Part shown: piece after piece, positions 57,118-64,000 of the stretch
Layout: every line of letters begins with the position of its first letter
Position numbering within the stretch: the stretch's first letter is position 1
Made by a program: the position numbers and the translations under genes
The notes under the pieces: model-generated
The model's input: the letters and a program-made list of their open reading frames with translations, nothing else
Database searches by the model: none
Told to the model about the DNA's origin: nothing
Assembly: GCF_004798865.1 (NCBI RefSeq)
Contig: NW_025336480.1
Coordinates: forward strand, 26,438,319 to 26,502,318
Direction: 5' to 3'
DNA length: 64,000 bases
Source: Varanus komodoensis
Taxonomy: Eukaryota > Chordata > Lepidosauria > Squamata > Varanidae

Positions 57118-59354
57118 GAGACATCTGGAGCAGAGATGGGGAAATTTGATTAGCTGGGCTCCGAGCAGAATCTGCTGTAACCAGGTGGAGAAGGTCATCC
57201 CAGGTGTGAGTGGATGCCTCCTGGGGAAACTAGGAATGGCCATGCTTGCTGACCCCCATGTAACTTGTCAGGGCTTGGATCCACAGGACTTAAGGTATCC
57301 AGGGCTAACCTAGCTCCTGTTGCTAAAATGGGGATACTCAGTGTGGCCACATATTCAGGGTGCTGTAAGAACAGGGGCCTCATGTGTACACCTGAACACA
57401 CACATCATTCATGGTGGTTCTTATAAGCAAGGGAGAACACAGAGGAAGAGAAATCTCTGCTTCAGGGAGTCTGTTTGTGGGATGAGAGAGTTGGAGGGCA
57501 CCTCAGAAGTCATCCCATCCAAGCTGCCACTCCATCCAAGATCTTTAATGCACCATAGCTAGATTGGGCAGATGGCCAGCAAGCATGACTCCAGTCCTTC
57601 TCCAGATGTCCATTTCTGCCCTTGAGATGGCCTATCCGTGGCTTGACCCTCAAGGGTTAACCTTTCTTGCCTGCAAACCTTCCTTCCCCATTCTCTTCCC
57701 TTCACAGGCTTTGGAACAGGGGTACCTGCAGTCCTGGCTGCAGTTTATTAGCTTTACTTGCTTCTGCTAAAATACATCTGACAAGCCCAGAAGAGGCAAA
57801 ATAGCTGTCTGTGCAAAAGACACCCAGGGAAACAGCCTTGCAAGCTTTATCCAGGAATAGTGGGAGGCTGAGGGTGCTAATGAATCCTGGCACAAAGCTT
57901 CACGAGATGAGGAAAGTGGGTAAACAGCACTCTCATCTCTCTCTCTCTAATATCAGGTAGAGGGTTTGCTAACACTGAAAATGTTTGAGCAGCAACAACT
58001 ACCAGGTAAAGAGGAAAGCATCGGCCCAGTAAATTACACAAAGACGTAGGGCCAAAATAAATATTACTTTAGGCATGTATCTAGCGGCTAGATTTCTTTT
58101 TTCATTTTTACTTTAGAATAGGCATGGGGAAGCCAATCCAGATCTTAAAACAGCCTCTGCCACTGGACTATGGTTTAGATCCAGGTTGGGCCTCTGGCAC
58201 CTACGCTAGAGCAAAAACTGTGAGGGAGAGATAGAGCCCTTGGCTACAGATTTGAGGAAGTTTTCTGCCTATGCAGTATAATAAAGAATTAGCCAAACAA
58301 ATAAGAGGAAAACAAAATTACAAGTTTAGGGGAGGGAAAATGTCACTAGACTTCTGTGCAAGTAATCAGAGCAAGAGGAACATACTGCAAACATGTGCTC
58401 CAAGGAGTCCCATAATTCCAAGTTATGACCGGGGCATCTGGCAGTGGTGTCATGGCAAATTCTGAAGTGCAGGCACTTGCCAGGACAGGCGCCAAAATCA
58501 CGCCTCCAAGGAGAGCCCAGATATTCAGGCACAGCTTCTAGCACTTTTCAGCTTGATCTTGGAGCAGGCCTGCTGGAGCAGGGTCTTAATTGCTCATTCA
58601 AGACCAGGCCAAACAGCAGTACCTGGCGTTCTAACAGGATGAATGCATTGTTGCTTGGAAAGTCTGTGCCCCCCCTCCTGCAACTGGCAGGATCGCAGCC
58701 AATCTCAGAAGAAACAGAGAAGCCTGTGGGAGGTGATGCCAGCAATCCTGCTCGTAAAAAGGAGCTGGCATCATATCCCCATGAGCCCTGGTGCCACTAC
58801 ACTACAGGATTAAAATCCTTAAAGCAACTGCCCAGGCTGCCCATTTCCAGTGGTGCAATCATCCATTGTGTGGTCTAGTTACGGTTCCTGGAGGACAATG
58901 ACAGGTAGCCAGTCCTATCTGGCCCGCTGAGTTTTTCCTTTAACCGGCTTCATACATGGATGAAGTTCTTGAGATCTGCCTGCTGCTACTTGGAGAGCAG
59001 GTAAAGGGTCTACCGAGAACCATGGCAGCTTGTGCTGCTTAAGGGCGAACAACTGATGTGCAGGAGGCACTGAGCTCCAGGCCTACAGAGAAACGCCTCT
59101 CTCCCAATTAGGTGCCCGGGTCTTTCTGGATGTTATGTCAATACAGCAAATAGTTTGGGCTTTCCAAAATACAAGAAGCTGTGGCTGGTGCCAGCAGCTC
59201 TCCAGATATGCAGGGCAGCATGTACCTGCCTGGAGTATTTTGCTACCTGGAAGCTCCCTGGCTTGAAAGCAGTGCTACTGCGTTTTAAACCCTCTGAGCT
59301 TCTGCCTCAGGCTGATTGCTATGTAAGTGGAGTTCATCTTTCTAGAAAAGATGA
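56229..59354. other. Non-coding stretch, no gene recognised
   Basis: Only the (GT)14 at 57087-57114 is a recognised repeat. Open frames such as 58444-58878 (plus, 144 codons) show no known domain. Confidence 0.4.
57087..57114. repeat. (GT)14 microsatellite
   Basis: An uninterrupted GT dinucleotide run. Confidence 0.96.
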
Positions 59355-59462
59355 AGGTGACCTGCTGCCATCCAGATGTTTTGGGACTACAGATCCTATC
59401 AGTTTCAACCAAGATGACCAGTGGCCAGGGATTCTGGGAACTGTCACCCAAAACATCTGAAG
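59355..59462. mobile_element. Palindromic hAT-type repeat relic
   Basis: Contains gccatccagatgttttggga and ctacagatcctatcag on the left, gggattctgggaactgtcac and ccaaaacatctgaag on the right, which pair as diverged inverted arms of the same family as 23.2 kb. Confidence 0.55.
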
Positions 59463-59639
59463 AAAAAGATGGTCTAAGGCAAAAGCAGCACATTGCAACT
59501 TGTGGTGCACCATCTTTCATTGGTTATTCCAATTGCAACATGTTTGAGGTGAGAAATTACAGACTAATTTCTTGACCAAGGAAGGCCTTTGCTGAGTGAG
59601 TGTGCTGCCATTTGTCTGTCTGTAATTGTGCATTGTAGT

Positions 59640-59816
59640 GGTTTTAACTGGTTTTAATATTGTTCCTGATGTGTTTTATCAAGATTTTAGTAGTTATGTA
59701 TTTTAATTGTGCATACCATGATGAATGATAATATTTATATTTTTGTAAGCAGCTTAGAGATACTTTTAAATATGGACAGCAATATATAAATCTATTTAAA
59801 AAAGAAATGTAAATAT
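59640..59816 (+). mobile_element. L2-type LINE, old 3' end
   Basis: A TTTTAATTG-rich UTR is followed by ttttgtaagcagcttagaga, acttttaaatatggacagca and atatataaatctatttaaa, the plus-strand layout of an L2 terminus, considerably diverged. Confidence 0.62.
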
Positions 59817-59994
59817 GTGGCATGACATGTTGTTCTAGGAGGGCAAGGCATGAACCCACAGTGTAAACCAGTATGACAACAATGTAGTACATGTTTAATA
59901 AATACACTCCCCAATTCAGTACATTTTGAATTGACAGACCCTTGGTCAGGGTCAGCACTATCTGAAAATCTAAAGTGAGACTAGAGCTTTTAAG

Positions 59995-60105
59995 TTTTGG
60001 ATTACAACTCCCATTGCCCTCCTGCCAGCATATCCAGAGGTTCCAGGTGAAGGAAAATGTGGTTCATAGTTTCTAGAGGACACCAGGTTGGGAAAGGATG
60101 GCCCA
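59995..60105. mobile_element. Palindromic hAT-type repeat relic
   Basis: Contains ggattacaactcccattgcc, tgccagcatatccagaggtt and ctagaggacaccaggttggg then aaagg, arranged like the family consensus from its middle to its right end. Confidence 0.48.
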
Positions 60106-60391
60106 GGCTGACTAGCGGGACTCCAGTTCCATTGTTAAGGGGCACTGGCTTGGGTGGGCTGGGGGTTGAAGGCCCCTTTGCCATCTAAACACGGGTAGTG
60201 TTGCATCCTGAGATTAGAAAGAATGAAGTTACAGGGGGTTCTATTCTGCAGTATTGCTATTTTTTATGTCTCTATGAGGTAGATAAACCTCACCAAGAAT
60301 ACAGGGAGATGCTTAGCTTGGCTTTCCAAGAAGCCAATTTCTGTGTGCTTTTGGAACTGAAACCTCACTCAAAGGAGCAACTTCAACATGT

Positions 60392-60476
60392 TTACAGCAG
60401 TGTTCTCCAAACTGGTTCCCCTCCAAAGGTGTTGGACTACCATTCCTTGCACATGCTGGGATGATGGAAGAGTAAC
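60392..60476. mobile_element. Palindromic hAT-type repeat relic
   Basis: Left end cagtgttctccaaactggtt, then cctccaaaggtgttggacta, ccattccttgcacatgctgg and gatgatggaag. Only the left part and centre of the family are preserved. Confidence 0.5.
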
Positions 60477-60552
60477 CCAGCGTGTCTGGTGAGCACCAGG
60501 AAGGGGAAAGCAGGTTTAGTAACTCTGCAATACTCCGAGGAATACGGTGCTT

Positions 60553-60625
60553 AAAGAAAGAAAGGAAGGAAGGAAGGAAGGAAGGAAGGAAGGAAGGAAG
60601 GAAGGAAGAAAGAAAGAAAGAAAGA
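60553..60625. repeat. (AAGG)n/(AAAG)n microsatellite
   Basis: A compound purine run of about 73 bp with AAGG units in the middle and AAAG units at both ends. It produces a Lys/Glu/Gly/Arg-rich chance frame. Confidence 0.96.
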
Positions 60626-61371
60626 CATTTCCCCTGGCATTTTCAGATAGTCACTTTCATTCCATGATTGGAACTATCCTGAGAATATGAGGGAGGGAAA
60701 CTACATGACCATAGGCTGGAATGCCAAATGTGACAAAAAAGTTGCCATTTTAAGGCATTCTTCCACCCAGGGACAAGCAGCCCTTTGTAATAAACCGGAT
60801 TTTATTCTGTGTTGCCGCTGAAGCAGCAGTTGCTGGTTTAAAGAGGCCAATGCCTACTGAAAGAGAAGAGGGACAGGAGATAAATGAGTTTGAGAAGTGT
60901 GGTTTCCTGTTGCAGCTTAGGACTGAAACTGACCGGAAGTCATCCAGGCTTGTTTTCAGACACCATTCCCAGGAGAATGGGAGCCAGTCATTCATTTAAC
61001 ATTCCTAGCTTCAAGATCCTTTATGGTATATTTTGGGATAAATGTTCTTTCAACATGTACAGTGTCACACTCCAGTTGAACTTTTATCAGTTGATCGTGT
61101 CTTGGGGAATTCTTAACTTGAAGTGCCACCTCTTGTTTAGAGCTCTTGCGCCTTTTCCCTTCTGCAAGACTGGTTTTTCAGCCATGTAGTTTATTCCTTA
61201 GATACAACATTGAATGCATCACAAAAACTGTCCTGTATGTTCATCTGATGAATTCAGTACGGGTTTCTGTGCACAAGACTGGCATTCCCTCTCCTAAGTT
61301 GGGCAAGTTGTGGCAGCATCTATAATATGCTATTCATATATTAAAAGTTTAAGTTATTGCTGCAGAAGTGG

Positions 61372-61500
61372 ACAATCTGTAGCACTCGGGATGGTCTGGC
61401 TACAGCTTCCATGAGCGTTCAATATTGGCTTTGCTGGCTCGGACTGATGGAAGTCACAAACCAAAACATCTGTTGCTGGTGGTCACTGTGCCCCAAAACA
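61372..61500. mobile_element. Palindromic hAT-type repeat relic
   Basis: Left end gcagaagtggacaatctgta and gcactcgggatg, centre ttggctttgctggctcggac, right part tgatggaagtcacaaaccaa and aacatctgttgctgg. Consistent with the family consensus across its length. Confidence 0.55.
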
Positions 61501-61675
61501 AGCTCTCCTCCCTTGAAATGAGTGTGGTATCCCTGAGAACAGGGAAACAATGCTTTGTTTGCATTGCAGTATCGCCCAAGTAAGAAAGCCTTTGCCAATT
61601 GCTTTGGAAAGGCATGCTCTTCACTTGCTACCTTTTATTCTGCAGCCAAACAAGGCAAGCTGCAGCATAGCTGAT

Positions 61676-61746
61676 GTTCTTGGACTTCTAGCTCATAACT
61701 TACTGACCATCAGTCATGCTGGCTGGGGCTGATGGGAGGTAGGCCA
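61676..61746. mobile_element. Palindromic hAT-type repeat relic
   Basis: Contains cttggacttctagctcataa, then ctgaccatcagtcatgctgg and ctggggctgatgggaggtag, the well preserved centre of the family. Confidence 0.5.
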
Positions 61747-61949
61747 GCAACTTTACGAGAGGCACAGATACATGCATCAAGTAAGCATTTATAAACACTG
61801 ACTTATAAACTGAAGTCAAAATGGAAGGCTCGCCTAACATAACAATGAAACCCATACCAAGTGAATGCATCTATATCAAAATCTAACATCGAATGCTGAG
61901 CAATGTTTGATGTTGTTACCATTATTGCTTTGTTACTGTTAAAATAAAG

Positions 61950-62985
61950 AGCTGGGCTGGATCAGGCCAAGGTGCATCTGGTCCAGCATTCAGTTCACAC
62001 AGTGGCTGTGTGAAGCCCTCAAGCAGTGAGTGAATGCAACAGTACCCTCCTGCCCATGTTCCCCAGCTACCAGTGTACATAGCTGTAGTACCTCTGATAC
62101 CGGAGGATGCATGTAGCTGCCGGGACTAATTAGCACTGATACCCTTGTCCTCGACATGCTTTGTCTAGTCCCCTTTAAAAGCTGACCAAATGGGGAGCAT
62201 CATGACACACTGTGCAAGTTAATTCCCTAGTTTAACTACACACTGTGTGAAGAAGCACTTCCTTTTATCTGTTCTGATCTCCCACTAGTCAGCTTCATGG
62301 GATGACCCTGGGTTCAAGAGCTATGAAAGAGGGAAAAAAATGTCTCCGCATCTACTTTGGGTAGACTGTGAATAATTTTGTAGGACTCTATCCGGTCTCT
62401 TCTTCCTCACCCTTTTTCTAAACTAAACAATCTCAGCTGTTGTAGCCTTTCCTTACAGGGAAGTTGTTCCAACCCTCTGATCATTTTAGTTGCCGTTTTT
62501 GGCACCTTTTCCAACTTAGCAGCATCCCTTTTTCAGTGTGTTGACTAGAACTGTACATAATATTCCATGTGTGGTTGTATCACAGATTTGTAACAGGGCC
62601 ATCTGGTCTTGGCAGTGTTATATCAAAGTGCTTTCTTAATTACACCTGTCCTGGAGTCTGTCCCTTTTTTTTAACATCAGCTGCACACTGGGTCAGTCAC
62701 TGCTGGCTCAAACCTTACCAATTTATACTTGAAGTTGAGAATTTTTTTTTATTATTTTATTTTATTGTACCCACTGTTCATTACACTTTACACCTGCTAC
62801 CATGGTGTCACATTTGCCTATTTTCCAGTTTGAAGAGATTCTTGTAGAACTCCTCATAATCTATTCTTGTTTTAACCATCCTGCTATCTCCAGCAAACAT
62901 GGCCACTGTCTATTATTCCTACTGTCTGGTTTCTGTTCCTTAATGAGATACTAAGAGGACCTCTACTTTTATTTAATGATTGCTG
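61950..62985 (-). mobile_element. CR1-type LINE, about 1 kb of ORF end and 3' UTR
   Basis: The plus strand begins gctgggctggatcaggccaa and ggtgcatctggtccagcatt (3' UTR end, mirrored), then ttccccagctaccagtgtac. It continues through cgtatly recognisable ORF-end blocks such as ttcatgggatgaccctgggt, ctgtgaataattttgtagga, tttgttccaaccctctgatc-like text at 62463-62485, cagcatccctttttcagtgt, tagaactgtacataatattc and ctgcacactgggtcagtcac. This is the longest CR1 piece in the window. It has accumulated indels relative to any single frame, so it is old. The right boundary, at the CTG repeat, is approximate. Confidence 0.8.
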
Positions 62986-63047
62986 CTGCTGCTGCCGCTG
63001 CTAATAACAATAACAGTAGTGGTAGTAGTAGTAGTTGTTGTTGTTAG
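62981..63047. repeat. Compound (CTG)n / (TAR)n / (GTT)n simple repeat
   Basis: Adjacent runs of CTG, then TAATAACAATAAC, then GTAGTAGTAG and GTTGTTGTT, lying at the end of the CR1 fragment. Confidence 0.85.
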
Positions 63048-64000
63048 GGGTCGTATAGGGATCTTTCAGAAGGAAGAAATATACTGGGAAGATGCAAATG
63101 ATTTCGAACCAAACAGAGATATTTATGTGTTGTCCTATGTGAATATACATCAATAAACCTTCTGTTATGCACTGTCCTTTCACTTGCAAAGGTTTCTTTC
63201 TCATGTTATCTCAGCAGGCAAAACCTATTCTCACTGAGCTACTAGAAAACACACAAAACTTAACCGACCCTATAAATCACCCTGTTTCCAATTTAATAGC
63301 CCTGAAAGTAAATTCTGAATGTGCACCATATTACTCTAGTAAAATACATGGCACTTTACAGCACTGTACAGAGATAATGTTATTTATTACAGTAATTAAA
63401 CAGTGAATATATATGACAGGTTTATAAAGTGCTAGAAGGAGCAATTAAACTAAGGCTAGGCTCTTTTTCCATATTACTGTTATGGGCCAAATGCAATTTC
63501 AGTCTGTGCAGAACGGGTGCTACTGCAGCGTCAGGTTTTTGACATGGGTTTGTAACTAATGTTAATCTTCCTTAGGACAGACCCATTGAAATGAACAGGA
63601 TGTACATTAGATCCACACTGGGTACAACCCTTAATGGGCAATCTTGTGCATTGTTCAGTCAGAAAAAGGTCCTGCTACTCCCAGTGTGCCCCCAGACCTT
63701 TCTGTCTAAAGGTACATTGAATTGTGCCCTTAATGTTGCTGTTCAGACTGACTCTGCTCTGTACTGCTTGGCATATGCTACTTTCACATGCACCTAAGTC
63801 AGCTTCACAGCAAGCTGATCACTGATGAGGATGGCTTCTGGATGCTGCACAACAGGTCCTTGTTTGTAGAAGGTCCTGGAGTGCACCACCGACCCGATCT
63901 CTCGTTGATCTTTGATGCTCAGAGGCAGAAGAGCGTTTCTACAGGCTAAGTCTGTAGCTTGGAAGAAGCCATTCAGAAGCATGCAAGCACGCCCAAGGAC
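63048..64000. other. Non-coding stretch, possible exon-like segment at the edge
   Basis: Positions 63635-63735 contain aggtcctgctactcccagtg and tgcccccagacctttctgtc, a diverged copy of the CCCAGCATGC palindromic family seen at 34.6 kb. Positions 63794-64000 are open on the minus strand to the window edge, discussed as a finding. Nothing else is recognised. Confidence 0.4.

Noticed and set aside
58444-58878. 144-codon plus-strand frame as a possible exon
   Set aside because: No domain, no recognisable homologue and overlapping minus-strand frames of similar length. No splice context that I can support.
60482-60667. Lys/Glu/Gly-rich frame across 60553-60625
   Set aside because: Produced by the AAGG/AAAG microsatellite.
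1-64000. LTR retroelements or other virus-like fossils
   Set aside because: I found no paired long terminal repeats, primer-binding site, or gag, protease, integrase or envelope-like peptide in the frames inspected. Only LINE, SINE and short DNA transposon material was recognised.
1-64000. CRISPR arrays, operons or other prokaryotic systems
   Set aside because: There are no regularly spaced repeats, ribosome-binding sites or tightly packed genes. Repeat content and coding density are those of a vertebrate nuclear genome.

Overview
The window looks like ordinary intergenic or intronic DNA from a non-avian reptile, most likely a squamate (lizard or snake). It carries no host protein-coding exon, tRNA or rRNA gene that I can support. 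The assignment rests on the repeats: an L2-clade LINE whose 3' end carries the paired motifs GGGCGGC and TTGTAAGCCGCCC and an AATA-type tail, CR1 LINE tails ending in TTCTATG-like repeats, an RTE/R4-type LINE 3' end, MIR-type and tRNA-derived SINEs, and many short palindromic DNA transposon relics. I recognise this mix from squamate genomes from memory. No database search was possible.

Layout. Positions 1-25 kb are mostly unique AT-rich DNA with scattered repeats: a palindromic hAT-like relic near 2.1 kb, a second inverted-repeat relic at 2.55-2.83 kb, CR1 ends at 4.5, 10.1, 11.3, 12.5, 13.4 and 23.0 kb, L2 3' ends at 9.1, 17.8 and possibly 20.0 kb, and a (TC)31 microsatellite at 6.9 kb. At 24.8-28.9 kb lies the main structure. 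A nearly complete, about 3.5 kb L2 LINE on the minus strand sits inside an older plus-strand CR1 copy, and CR1 resumes on the far side. The L2 has a CpG-rich 5' leader, an endonuclease, a reverse transcriptase, a 3' UTR and an AATA-type tail. I see two inactivating changes (one 1-base insertion and one stop) plus an apparent small in-frame deletion.

From 29 to 45 kb there are further L2 fragments, a pair of oppositely oriented MIR-type SINEs (32.5 and 33.9 kb), a 104-bp palindrome (34.6 kb), a tRNA-derived SINE (38.3 kb) and a 424-bp hAT-type nonautonomous transposon with a perfect 8-bp target duplication (44.13-44.55 kb). From 45 to 64 kb there are a 465-bp TA-flanked Tigger/mariner-type nonautonomous transposon (48.3-48.7 kb), CR1 copies, an RTE/R4-type LINE end lying between two CR1 tails (55.7-56.2 kb), a cluster of palindromic hAT relics (59.4-61.7 kb) and a roughly 1-kb CR1 fragment (61.95-62.98 kb).

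No multi-gene system or operon is present. The features worth a second look are the young L2 and its nesting, the two DNA transposons with clean ends, dispersed palindromic families, and several repeat-free stretches that could be conserved noncoding elements. Those stretches need a cross-species alignment to judge. I saw no LTR retroelement or other virus-like fossil.
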